NCBI RefSeq assembly: GCF_004331695.1 | Contig: NZ_SJSL01000005.1 | Location: 62,001-126,000, forward strand | Direction: 5' to 3' | Source: Pedobacter psychroterrae | GTDB taxonomy: Bacteria > Bacteroidota > Bacteroidia > Sphingobacteriales > Sphingobacteriaceae | DNA: 64,000 nucleotides | Shown here: piece after piece, positions 34,633-42,704 of the stretch | Layout of the letters: each line of letters begins with the position of its first letter | Numbering within the stretch: position 1 is the first letter of the stretch | Made by a program: the position numbers and the translations under genes | The notes under the pieces: model-generated | Databases searched by the model: none | What the model saw: only the letters and a program-made list of their open reading frames with translations | What the model was told of the DNA's origin: nothing

Positions 34633-36189
34633 CTATTTCCTGTTTTCTATCATGCCCACAAATTCGGGATTGGTCTTGTTGCCGCCAAGCTTCTTTAAGG
34701 CAACTCCGGTAGCACCTGCTTTAGCTTCAGCTGTTTTTGCTTTGCCTGTAACAGGTAAACCAGGAGCCAGGATATTCAATGCCTTGGCAGTAGAAGGATC
34801 AAGAGGATTTCCCCAGTCGTACATTTTTTGACTGCTGGTCAGTTCATCAGCCTCAACATCTACACCCATGCCATTATAATATCCCCCCTCACCCTTTGAA
34901 TTTTTTGTTTCAAACATGGAGTAGTAAACGTCATACTTATTTTCTAAGGTAATAGGAAAGAATCCTACAGGCTTTCCATAGGTACGCTCACCAACCAGTT
35001 TCACAGTCATATGTGGCTTCAGGTTGTTGATCACCAGTTCACTTGCAGATGCAGTACTACCCGTTACAATGAATACTACATTTTTAACGCCTCCCACGGG
35101 ACCCGATTTGCTGAATGTGGTCGTATTTGCCGTCACAGAATAATCCTCATCAAAATAAGATCCGACTACAACCCCGTTTGAGTTGACGTTTGGCTGGTTC
35201 TTTAAAATAGTAGCTTGTTTAGTCTGCATTGTAGTATTGTAATGTTCTGCAAACATCACCCCTGAAGTACCTGTAGGGGCAATCAGATTGGTCAGATGTA
35301 CAGCAGTACTGATGTAACCACCACCGTTGTACCTTAGGTCTATAATAAGATCGGTCACTCCACTATTTGAAAAGTTTTGAAAAGCTGCATTTAAAGCGTT
35401 CATAGAATTCTCAAGGGATGAAAATCTAGCATAAGCCAGGTAACCGATCTTTTTAGTACCGGCAGTCAGCGTGCTGTTTTTATACACCGGAACGCTCGTA
35501 TAAAGTGCTTTATTGAGCACCGTACTGAATGGAACATCAGATCTTGTGCCTGCCAAAGTAACTACCGTACCATCTATTGCGTTAGTGATATGATCTATCT
35601 GGTTATAGAAATTGGTGCCGTAACTCACACCATTTATTTGTGTGATCACGTCACCCCTTACAAAACCTGCTTGATCGGCAGGGGAATTGGGATACACAGC
35701 AGTTATCAATATTTTATAGTTGTTGGCCGAACCATAATATCCAAGCCTAACACCGATATCGTTGCCATTACCTTCCAAATCTACAGATGAGGTTCGGTGA
35801 GCAATGCTGGCCGTTGGGTTCTTGTCTGACTGGTCAAAAATGTACGAGTATTTTGTATCTTCAGCTTCTGCGTCATAATCCGGAGATGCTGATTCTTTGA
35901 CTATATTAAAGAGGTTCTCATTATAGTTATCAAGATTTACCAGTTCCGCGTTGTATTTTCTTGGCTCAAATTCATCGTAAGTAGGCAGGGCTGCGTTCCA
36001 GTAATATACCTCTTTCGCATATAAAAAAAGTGAATCGTTTGTCAGTTCCCTTCTGTCGGTAGTTGGCGTCTGTTTAGTATTTGTAGGTACATCGACTATC
36101 TTCGGCTTCTTGTTGCAGGCACTAAATACAAGACTGCATGCAAATACAGCAAGAAAAGTATATTTTTTGATCTGAATTGTGTTTTCCAT
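34633..36189 (-). CDS. S41-family C-terminal processing peptidase, lipoprotein
   Basis: The protein has 518 aa. The signal peptide ends at VFSAC (Cys25). An N-terminal helical region with VYYWNAALPTYDEF is followed by a PDZ domain (about 140-205, ADQAGFVRGDVITQINGV) and the S41 domain (about 245-450). The Ser-Lys dyad fits S381 (in STASASEL) and K406 (in YGKPVGF), 25 residues apart as in characterised Ctp enzymes. It processes or degrades proteins at the periplasmic face or the surface. It is a tail-to-tail neighbour of the M28 peptidase. Confidence 0.93.
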   Translation of the reverse strand: MENTIQIKKYTFLAVFACSLVFSACNKKPKIVDVPTNTKQTPTTDRRELTNDSLFLYAKEVYYWNAALPTYDEFEPRKYNAELVNLDNYNENLFNIVKESASPDYDAEAEDTKYSYIFDQSDKNPTASIAHRTSSVDLEGNGNDIGVRLGYYGSANNYKILITAVYPNSPADQAGFVRGDVITQINGVSYGTNFYNQIDHITNAIDGTVVTLAGTRSDVPFSTVLNKALYTSVPVYKNSTLTAGTKKIGYLAYARFSSLENSMNALNAAFQNFSNSGVTDLIIDLRYNGGGYISTAVHLTNLIAPTGTSGVMFAEHYNTTMQTKQATILKNQPNVNSNGVVVGSYFDEDYSVTANTTTFSKSGPVGGVKNVVFIVTGSTASASELVINNLKPHMTVKLVGERTYGKPVGFFPITLENKYDVYYSMFETKNSKGEGGYYNGMGVDVEADELTSSQKMYDWGNPLDPSTAKALNILAPGLPVTGKAKTAEAKAGATGVALKKLGGNKTNPEFVGMIENRK

Positions 36190-36237
36190 TCTTTAAGTCA
36201 GTCTATTATAGGTTTTTATAGGTAGGTATAAACGAAA

Positions 36238-36852
36238 TTAAGTTAGCAATAGTTTATCAACATTCAAAAATTCAATTGAAGCATTCTCTGCACATTGTCT
36301 ATCCACTTCATTGCTACCGATTATCAGCATCTTTTCCCGCTCAAGGTTATAGGTATCAATAATGGCTTCTACGCCCATTGGGGAAGGTTTTGCTGCTGTT
36401 TCAGCTGAGAAGAAAAGGGTAAGATACTGCTCCAGGCCATGCCACTCCATTTGTTTAATTTTGTTGAGTTGCATCAGTGGAAGACCGTCTGTAAAAATGA
36501 AAATCTGTTTGCGCTCCAAAACTATTGCCTTCAATAACCTCAATACCTCTTCAAAGATAAGTAATTTTAGCGGTAACCTTGCATTGCTCAATAGCAGCAC
36601 AAAATTAATCCTGTACTTTTCCGGGATGTTAAACTGTTTGGTCGTTTTCTCATACAATTCAGCCTTTCCTTCGTTTAAAAATGTGATTTCTACATATTTG
36701 ATAATTTCCGAAGCGCTGATCTGTTCGGCATATTCTATGAATTGGGCATACAGAAAATACACCTGCAACAAGTAGTCCTTTTCGGGATAAAGCACGTTAT
36801 CCAATTCAAAAACAAAGGCTTCTTTTTTATCCAGATACTTTTCAAATGACAT
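36238..36852 (-). CDS. HAD-like protein with degenerate catalytic motifs
   Basis: The protein has 204 aa. The start FVFELDNVLYPEKDYLLQVY is the HAD motif I of pyrimidine-nucleotidase-like proteins (normally FDLDNTLYP), but the nucleophile Asp is replaced by Glu. Motif II is close to IFIFTDG, motif III is KPSPMGVEAII, and motif IV reads IIGSNEVD, where the usual first Asp (GD) is Ser. It may be catalytically dead or altered. It lies 8 bp downstream of a small Rossmann-like protein in the LolD operon, and the two may work as a pair. Confidence 0.75.
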   Translation of the reverse strand: MSFEKYLDKKEAFVFELDNVLYPEKDYLLQVYFLYAQFIEYAEQISASEIIKYVEITFLNEGKAELYEKTTKQFNIPEKYRINFVLLLSNARLPLKLLIFEEVLRLLKAIVLERKQIFIFTDGLPLMQLNKIKQMEWHGLEQYLTLFFSAETAAKPSPMGVEAIIDTYNLEREKMLIIGSNEVDRQCAENASIEFLNVDKLLLT

Positions 36853-36860
36853 CGGGAAAA

Positions 36861-37184
36861 TTATTTTAGGTGAATGATCTGATCTGTATCCGGCATCAAT
36901 ACTTTGATGTTAAACTCTTCAAACAGCACAGCTGATTTGGCTATCTCTTCCAGCTCAAAATGATGCAGCGGCAAAACGGCATCCACTACTTCATCAAGAC
37001 AATGATTTAAAAGATTGTGCGCAATGATGTCATCGTTCCTTTCACCCAATGAAATGAAATGATAATGAGGGGTAACTATTGAGGGCATCTCTCCATAATC
37101 TGCAAGCACTACTTTATCATTTGCAAATGCTTTCAATAATTTCAAAGCAGAAGCAGATCTGCCGCCGGTAATCAGTATTTTCAA
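36861..37184 (-). CDS. Small Rossmann/pre-ATP-grasp-like protein
   Basis: The protein has 107 aa. It starts with KILITGGRSASALKLLKAF, a nucleotide-binding-like beta-alpha unit, continues VVLADYGEMPS, and resembles only the N-terminal (pre-ATP-grasp) domain of ATP-grasp ligases; the catalytic domain is absent. The only start is TTG, one codon after the LolD-type stop and in the same reading frame, so it depends on translational coupling or occasional readthrough. It is followed by the HAD-like gene. I do not recognise a precise function. Confidence 0.6.
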   Translation of the reverse strand: MKILITGGRSASALKLLKAFANDKVVLADYGEMPSIVTPHYHFISLGERNDDIIAHNLLNHCLDEVVDAVLPLHHFELEEIAKSAVLFEEFNIKVLMPDTDQIIHLK

Positions 37185-37187
37185 AAC

Positions 37188-37838
37188 TTAAATAATTAAA
37201 CCATCCTTCATTGTGACTACCCTATCGCTAATTTTTGCCAGGTCTTCATTGTGGGTCACGATCACAAAAGTCTGCTTAAAGTTGTCTCTCAGTGTTATAA
37301 AAAACTGGTGCAGGGAACTGGCATTTGCTGAGTCAAGGTTACCAGAAGGTTCATCAGCCAGGATAATGGCCGGTTTGTTTACCAATGCACGGGCCACTGC
37401 TACTCTTTGCTGCTCCCCACCCGACAACTGATTGGGCTTATGGTCCGCACGGTCTTTCAATCCTAAAAGATCCAAAAGCTCCATTGCCCTGTCTTCCGCT
37501 TCCTTTTTTGTCGACTTAGCGATAAAAGCGGGTATACAAATATTTTCTAAAGCTGTAAATTCGGGCAGCAGGTGATGAAACTGAAATACAAAACCAATAT
37601 TTCTATTCCTGAAAACACTCAAAAATTCTCCTGAAAGCTTATTTACTGCAGTACCATTGAGTTCGACCGTACCTTCATCGGGCTTGTCTAATGTACCCAG
37701 GATGTGCAACAAAGTACTTTTTCCTGCCCCCGAGGCACCAATGATACTTACAATTTCCCCTTCCCCGACTTCAAAATCAACCCCCTTTAAAATAGGCAGA
37801 TTTCCATAAGCTTTTTTTATACCTGTGGCTTTTAGCAT
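37188..37838 (-). CDS. lolD: LolD-like ABC transporter ATPase
   Basis: The protein has 216 aa. Walker A is [15 protein letters not shown] (about 33-47), a Q-loop region [16 protein letters not shown] follows, the signature is [15 protein letters not shown] and Walker B is [12 protein letters not shown], with the switch His in VTHN. The sequence class is the LolD/MacB group, which powers release of lipoproteins to LolA or related envelope export. The matching permease (LolC/E) is not in the window. It is the first gene of the small minus-strand operon. Confidence 0.88.
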   Translation of the reverse strand: MLKATGIKKAYGNLPILKGVDFEVGEGEIVSIIGASGAGKSTLLHILGTLDKPDEGTVELNGTAVNKLSGEFLSVFRNRNIGFVFQFHHLLPEFTALENICIPAFIAKSTKKEAEDRAMELLDLLGLKDRADHKPNQLSGGEQQRVAVARALVNKPAIILADEPSGNLDSANASSLHQFFITLRDNFKQTFVIVTHNEDLAKISDRVVTMKDGLII

Positions 37839-37869
37839 AAATGCAAACTTACTAAAAAACAGAAAATAA

Positions 37870-37910
37870 TTTGGAGGTTAAGAATTATAGTTTAACTTTG
37901 AAAAACAAAG
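37870..37910 (+). promoter_or_regulatory. Promoter with overlapping palindromic operator
   Basis: TTTG (37870-37873), N19, TAACTTTG (37893-37900) is a complete Bacteroidota promoter. The palindrome CTTTG-AAAAA-CAAAG (37896-37910) overlaps the -7 element and probable start site. A near-identical palindrome lies at 38886-38900 before the next transcription unit. The start codon is at 37921. Confidence 0.75.
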
Positions 37911-37920
37911 TACTTTTAAA

Positions 37921-38550
37921 ATGAATAAGCAAGACGAACAACTAAATGCATTGAACGACATCAGAAAGATGATGGACCGTTCATCAAGGTTTATTTCTTT
38001 AAGCGGACTATCTGGGGTGTTTGCAGGAATTACGGCTTTGGTTGGTGCTTATTTTGCAAATCAGGAAATAGTAAACTATGTGAACAGGGATCTTGAAACA
38101 GCATATTTTGACGCAGGTATAGAGTTTAACCTGATTAAGATAGGTCTTTTGGTGTTGATCATTGCACTTGTCGGTGGGGCATTGTTTACTTATCGCCAAA
38201 GCAAGAAAAAGAACCTGCCGATCTGGGACAAGACTGCAAAAAACCTGCTGATAAATCTCGCCATTCCATTGGCAACAGGGGGATTGTTTATCGCAGCTTT
38301 ATTATATGTACATTCAAATGCCTATGGCCTTATAGCTCCCTCCTGCTTATTGTTTTACGGTCTAGCCCTGGTCAATGCCAGCAAATACACGTATACAGAT
38401 ATCCGCTTTCTGGGTTTTTGCGAGATTATTTTAGGATTAATTGCCATGTTTAACATCGGATACGGTCTTTATTTTTGGGCCGTCGGTTTTGGAATACTCC
38501 ACATAATTTATGGTACGCTTATGTACTTTAAATACGAAAGAGCAAAATAA
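37921..38550 (+). CDS. Integral membrane protein of a winged-helix-regulated locus
   Basis: The protein has 209 aa. An N-terminal cytoplasmic helix (NKQDEQLNALNDIRKMMDRS) is followed by about six membrane helices (near 27-45, 73-92, 112-130, 138-155, 160-176 and 182-198). No catalytic motif is recognised. It is followed within 25 bp by a small winged-helix regulator gene, so the two are probably co-transcribed, a common pairing of a membrane protein with its own repressor in Bacteroidota. Confidence 0.75.
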   Translation: MNKQDEQLNALNDIRKMMDRSSRFISLSGLSGVFAGITALVGAYFANQEIVNYVNRDLETAYFDAGIEFNLIKIGLLVLIIALVGGALFTYRQSKKKNLPIWDKTAKNLLINLAIPLATGGLFIAALLYVHSNAYGLIAPSCLLFYGLALVNASKYTYTDIRFLGFCEIILGLIAMFNIGYGLYFWAVGFGILHIIYGTLMYFKYERAK

Positions 38551-38572
38551 GCCAAAGAAAAAAAGCAAGCTG

Positions 38573-38869
38573 ATGAAAAACCCAATAGGAGCCCTAAACA
38601 AGATATTTGACAGCCGTATACGACTGGGTGTGATGTCTGTGCTGATTGTAAACGACAGCATAAGCTTCAATGAACTGAAGCAGCTACTGGAACTGACAGA
38701 TGGCAACCTTGCCTCCCATCTTAACACGCTGGAACAAGCAGATTACCTAACTGTCCAGAAAGTATTTATTGGAAAAAAAACAAATACTACCTATAAGATT
38801 ACTGAATTAGGTAGACAGGCATTTAGAGCGCATTTAGATGCTTTAGAAAAAATGATAAAAGGAGTTTAA
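38573..38869 (+). CDS. Winged-helix transcriptional regulator
   Basis: The protein has 98 aa from ATG 38573 (MKNPIGALNKIFDSRIRLG). The winged helix-turn-helix has helices around DSRIRLGVMSVLI and SFNELKQLLE, a recognition helix LTDGNLASHLNTLEQADYL and a wing with KVFIGKKTNTTYKIT, then an ELGRQAFRAHLDALEKM dimerisation helix. It is close to the one-domain MarR/ArsR-like regulators that control adjacent membrane proteins. The palindromes before this unit and before the next gene are its probable targets. Confidence 0.85.
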   Translation: MKNPIGALNKIFDSRIRLGVMSVLIVNDSISFNELKQLLELTDGNLASHLNTLEQADYLTVQKVFIGKKTNTTYKITELGRQAFRAHLDALEKMIKGV

Positions 38870-38885
38870 TTTTTTTACATCATTA

Positions 38886-38900
38886 CTTTGAAATACAAAG
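38886..38900 (+). promoter_or_regulatory. Second copy of the palindromic operator
   Basis: CTTTG-AAATA-CAAAG, followed by CACTTT, copies the site at 37896-37910 (CTTTG-AAAAA-CAAAG then TACTTT). It lies 20 bp before the next start codon and overlaps a TACTTTG sequence that is one base short of a -7 element. Confidence 0.65.
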
Positions 38901-38920
38901 CACTTTATTGAACGAAATAT

Positions 38921-39235
38921 ATGGAAACAAATAACATCAATCGTCTGAGGATAGCCGGAAGGTTCTGCGCTAAATACTCGTTCATAATAGGATCCATCAT
39001 AGCCCTCCTATTCTGCCTTACCGGTGCAGTGCTATTTCAAATAGTGGGCGTCGTATTTGCCATCGCCGCTGTAGGATTAAATCTACTGGTGTTTGCGCTC
39101 CTATTCATCAACATACTGATCTACCCACACCAATATATAGAGATTGGAAAAACGATGATCCTCATGCTGCTCAATATTCCAGTAGCAGTATTTTATCTCT
39201 GGCTAACCCAAGAATTTCAACACTTACCTCTTTAA
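38921..39235 (+). CDS. Small three-helix membrane protein
   Basis: The protein has 104 aa with three predicted membrane helices (about 20-40, 44-66, 75-95) and no catalytic residues. No family is recognised. It follows the palindromic operator and is 12 bp ahead of the large membrane protein gene, so both form a unit probably controlled by the upstream winged-helix regulator. Confidence 0.7.
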   Translation: METNNINRLRIAGRFCAKYSFIIGSIIALLFCLTGAVLFQIVGVVFAIAAVGLNLLVFALLFINILIYPHQYIEIGKTMILMLLNIPVAVFYLWLTQEFQHLPL

Positions 39236-39247
39236 ATATATACGATC

Positions 39248-40858
39248 ATGAAAAAACAAATCGATCTGCAATTACTGGCTGTCCTGATTGGCGGGGTAAT
39301 TTTTAATTACCTGTTCTGGATGGAGGAACAGGCGCTCAACCTATTGCTTTATTCACTATTCATCATAGTTATTTTACTGCTGGACAAGGAAATGCCCAAA
39401 AGTAAAAAAATCCTGCTCATAGGTGGCTCACATCTGCTCGCTGCAATATTGGTGCTGATTAATCAATCTGACCTGACAATCATTTCCTGGTATATCAGTC
39501 TGGCCGTATTTATTGGCTTTGCTCATTTTCAATCCTTAAGAAGTATTTTCACAGCGTTGATTGGTACTTTTCTCCAAATAGTAACCGTGCCCGTCAACCT
39601 TTTCAGAAAACTGGTTGCAGGAAGGTATAGTAATGTCTCTTTTACCCCAATCCTGAAGCCCATAAAATACCTGGTTATTCCGATTATTGTACTCTTCCTC
39701 TTCAGTATATTATACAGCATAGCCAATCCTGTATTTGCAAAATACCTGGACAACATGATCACCGCTATAGAAAGTGCGCTGACCAGTTTCTTCAACTTCT
39801 TTTTCGACGAGTTGAGTTTTTTAAGGTTCATGCACTTCATTTTGGGCCTGCTGCTTGCTACTGCCATATTTATAGGCTTTAAGGATAAGGCGTTGGAAGG
39901 TGCAGAGGCATTATACACAGATAAACTATTGCGTCAAAGAAAGTCAAAAGGAGCATTCACAATCGGATATGAAATTATTGCGGTTTTCGCGGGCAATCTA
40001 TTAAACCGGAAAATGGCTTTAAAGACGGAGAACATTATAGGCATCATCTCATTTACTGCGCTCAACCTGCTCTTATTGTTCTTAAACGCGATAGATATAA
40101 ATACGCTTTGGACAGCAAAGACTACCGGCAGCAATCTTTCTTCTGAACTGCATGATGGCACCAATGCACTGATCATCAGCATCGTAATGGCCATGCTGGT
40201 TATTGTATACTTTTTTAGTGGCAACCTCAACTTCTATAGTAAAAACAAAATCCTTCGTCTCCTGGCATATATATGGATCATTCAAAATGCTTTTCTGGTG
40301 CTGTCAGTACTTCTTAGAGATTACAACTACATAGATGCATATGGTCTCACCTATAAACGGATCGGGGTAATGATCTTCCTCCTGCTCTGTACAATCGGCC
40401 TCGTTACAGTCTATCTTAAGGTCGCCCAACAAAAAACGCTGTTCTACCTCATCAGGATCAATAGTTTTATCTGGTATATATTGTTGCTTACCTTCGGTAT
40501 GGTAAACTGGGACGTTTTCATTGTTGGCTATAACATCAATAACAGGGGTAGCATTGCATTGGATTTAGATCATTTGACAAGCTTATCAGACAAAACACTG
40601 CCCCTACTGCACAAAAACAAGACATTGCTTCTGTCGTACTTATCCACATCCAAATATGCAGATAGCATTATACAAGGAAAATCTCCTGATACAATAATGT
40701 CCAGGGCTCAATCTGCAGCCGATCAGGTGCAAGCTTTTGAAAGCGATCTCAAGTCCAGGATCATTGAGTTTAAGCAAACCTATGCAAACGCTTCCTGGCT
40801 GTCCTGGAATTATCGCGACTGGCAGACACACCAATATTTAATCATGCAACATTTATAG
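39248..40858 (+). CDS. Polytopic membrane protein, DUF4173-like
   Basis: The protein has 536 aa. About twelve membrane helices occupy residues 8-430, with basic cytoplasmic loops, a block RNYIDAYGLTYKRIGVMIFL-like segment (RDYNYIDAYGLTYKRIG), and a C-terminal soluble helical part (about 440-536). That block and the overall plan fit the DUF4153/DUF4173 group of uncharacterised membrane proteins. The function is unknown. It is the last gene of the winged-helix-associated locus. Confidence 0.7.
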   Translation: MKKQIDLQLLAVLIGGVIFNYLFWMEEQALNLLLYSLFIIVILLLDKEMPKSKKILLIGGSHLLAAILVLINQSDLTIISWYISLAVFIGFAHFQSLRSIFTALIGTFLQIVTVPVNLFRKLVAGRYSNVSFTPILKPIKYLVIPIIVLFLFSILYSIANPVFAKYLDNMITAIESALTSFFNFFFDELSFLRFMHFILGLLLATAIFIGFKDKALEGAEALYTDKLLRQRKSKGAFTIGYEIIAVFAGNLLNRKMALKTENIIGIISFTALNLLLLFLNAIDINTLWTAKTTGSNLSSELHDGTNALIISIVMAMLVIVYFFSGNLNFYSKNKILRLLAYIWIIQNAFLVLSVLLRDYNYIDAYGLTYKRIGVMIFLLLCTIGLVTVYLKVAQQKTLFYLIRINSFIWYILLLTFGMVNWDVFIVGYNINNRGSIALDLDHLTSLSDKTLPLLHKNKTLLLSYLSTSKYADSIIQGKSPDTIMSRAQSAADQVQAFESDLKSRIIEFKQTYANASWLSWNYRDWQTHQYLIMQHL

Positions 40859-40885
40859 TATTTATCAAAATTCGGCCTGTTCTCA

Positions 40886-40917
40886 TTTGCTATAAAGCTT
40901 TTGAAAGTGTAGATTTG
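40886..40917 (+). promoter_or_regulatory. sucC promoter
   Basis: TTTG (40886-40889), N20, TAGATTTG (40910-40917) matches the Bacteroidota housekeeping promoter fully. The start codon is 19 bp downstream at 40936. Confidence 0.7.
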
Positions 40918-40935
40918 AACAAATTTTTTCAGCGA

Positions 40936-42126
40936 ATGAATATCCACGAATATCAAGGTAAAGAAATACTTAAAAGTTTTGGAGTAGCCGTACAGGAAGG
41001 TATAGTTGCCGACACGGTTGAGCAGGCTGTAGAAGCTGCTAAAAAAATGAAAAGTGATTACAACTCTGACTGGGTTGTAATAAAAGCTCAAATCCATGCA
41101 GGCGGAAGAGGTAAAGGCGGCGGTGTAAAACTTGCCAAAAACCTTGATGAGGTTAAAGAAAGAGCAACAGCCATTTTAGGCATGCAGTTGGTGACTCCTC
41201 AAACTGGTCCTGAAGGTAAAAAGGTAAACAAGATTTTAGTAGCCCAGGATGTTTACTATCCGGGTGCTTCTGAAACCAAAGAGTTTTATGTGAGTGTTCT
41301 TTTAAACCGAGCAAGTGGCAGAAATATCATTATGTATTCTACCGAAGGTGGAATGGATATTGAAGAAGTTGCTGAGCATACGCCTCATTTAATCTTCAAA
41401 GAAGAAATTGACCCTAAGGTTGGTCTGCAAGGATTTCAGGCACGCAAAATTGCTTTTAACCTGGGTTTAAGCGGTGGTGCCCATAAAGAAATGGTAAAGT
41501 TTGTTACCGCACTTTATAAAGCGTATGACAGTACTGATTCTGCTATGTTTGAAATCAATCCTGTATTAAAAACCTCTGACGATAAGATCATTGCAGTTGA
41601 CGCTAAGGTAGATCTTGATGAGAATGCATTGTTCCGTCATCCTGATTATGCTGCGATGCGTGATAAACTAGAAGAAGATCCTACTGATGTAGAAGCAAGT
41701 GAGTCTAACCTAAACTATGTAAAACTAGACGGAAACGTGGGTTGCATGGTAAATGGTGCTGGTTTAGCAATGGCTACTATGGACATCATTAAGATTGCAG
41801 GTGGCGAGCCGGCTAACTTCCTCGACGTAGGTGGTACTGCTAACGCGCAAACTGTAAAGGCTGGTTTTAACATCATCCTTAAAGATCCAAACGTAAAAGC
41901 GATCCTAATAAATATCTTTGGTGGTATCGTTCGTTGTGACCGTGTAGCACAAGGCGTAATTGATGCCTATAAGGAAATTGGAGATGTTCCGGTTCCGATC
42001 ATCTGTCGCCTGCAAGGCACGAATGCTGTTGAAGCAAAGCAGCTGATTGACGATTCAGGATTAAAAGTATTTTCAGCGATTGCACTAAAAGATGCTGCAA
42101 AATTAGTTACCGAAGTTTTAGCATAA
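40936..42126 (+). CDS. sucC: Succinyl-CoA synthetase beta subunit (ADP-forming type)
   Basis: The protein has 396 aa from ATG 40936 (MNIHEYQGKEILKSFG). The ATP-grasp domain has AQIHAGGRGKGGGVKLAK, FEINPVL and an acidic DAKVDLDE segment. The C-terminal CoA-ligase domain has NGAGLAMATMD, DVGGTANA and INIFGGIVRCD. With the alpha subunit (not in the window) it converts succinyl-CoA to succinate with nucleoside triphosphate formation in the TCA cycle. It is monocistronic here, separate from sucD, with its own promoter and terminator. Confidence 0.97.
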   Translation: MNIHEYQGKEILKSFGVAVQEGIVADTVEQAVEAAKKMKSDYNSDWVVIKAQIHAGGRGKGGGVKLAKNLDEVKERATAILGMQLVTPQTGPEGKKVNKILVAQDVYYPGASETKEFYVSVLLNRASGRNIIMYSTEGGMDIEEVAEHTPHLIFKEEIDPKVGLQGFQARKIAFNLGLSGGAHKEMVKFVTALYKAYDSTDSAMFEINPVLKTSDDKIIAVDAKVDLDENALFRHPDYAAMRDKLEEDPTDVEASESNLNYVKLDGNVGCMVNGAGLAMATMDIIKIAGGEPANFLDVGGTANAQTVKAGFNIILKDPNVKAILINIFGGIVRCDRVAQGVIDAYKEIGDVPVPIICRLQGTNAVEAKQLIDDSGLKVFSAIALKDAAKLVTEVLA

Positions 42127-42146
42127 TTCTAAGGAATTTCATAGTT

Positions 42147-42177
42147 AAAAAGCTGCCCCCAACAGGGCGGCTTTTTT
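42147..42177 (+). terminator. Rho-independent terminator after sucC
   Basis: AAAAAGCTGCCC (42147-42158) pairs with GGGCGGCTTTTT (42165-42176, one G-U) around CCAACA, followed by T. It lies about 20 bp after the sucC stop. Confidence 0.9.
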
Positions 42178-42676
42178 GTTGCACCCAAGTTTTATCAGAA
42201 CAGATTTATTTATAAATAAGAAGAGGCCTACAACTATCCAATTGTAGGCCTCTCTAACCAAATATAAATTAAACGAGCATTACAAATATAGAGTTTATTT
42301 TTAAAAATCACTATTATTTTCAATAAAAATTAAAAATAATTAGCAATAAACTGATTAACAGCAATTAAAAACACATAAAAATCAATTTTAATGGATAAAA
42401 AACACAAAAAACATCAAATATTTAACAAAAATTGATGTTAAAAACCAAGAATAATATCAATAAATCAAAATTTATAGATGTTTTACAACACAAAAACCTT
42501 AAATAATAATTTTAAAACTGAAAAAATAGATTTTACTCAGCATAAAATCCGAATAATACTATAATTTCAATTAAAAAAACAAAGAAATGCATCAAATCTC
42601 ATTTATTCAATCTCAACATTTTCAAATGATAAAATGGTAATTTGTTGTTGAAGTTCCTTATTCTCCTGAAATTCCT
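42178..42676. other. Long AT-rich noncoding region with a 12-bp hairpin
   Basis: About 500 bp between sucC and asnS without a credible gene on either strand. A perfect 12-bp inverted repeat, AGAGGCCTACAA (42222-42233) / TTGTAGGCCTCT (42242-42253), has an 8-nt loop and no T-run. From about 42280 to 42640 the sequence is almost pure A/T with runs of A. It could be a replication or nucleoid-protein region, an insertion scar, or simply the long asnS upstream region; nothing here proves which. Confidence 0.6.
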
Positions 42677-42684
42677 TATTTTTG
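42677..42684 (+). promoter_or_regulatory. Probable asnS -7 element
   Basis: TATTTTTG matches TAnnTTTG and ends 20 bp before the asnS start codon. The expected -33 position (around 42653) reads GTTC, a poor match. Confidence 0.45.
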
Positions 42685-42704
42685 ACGCTCTTCAAAAGAA
42701 AGCT

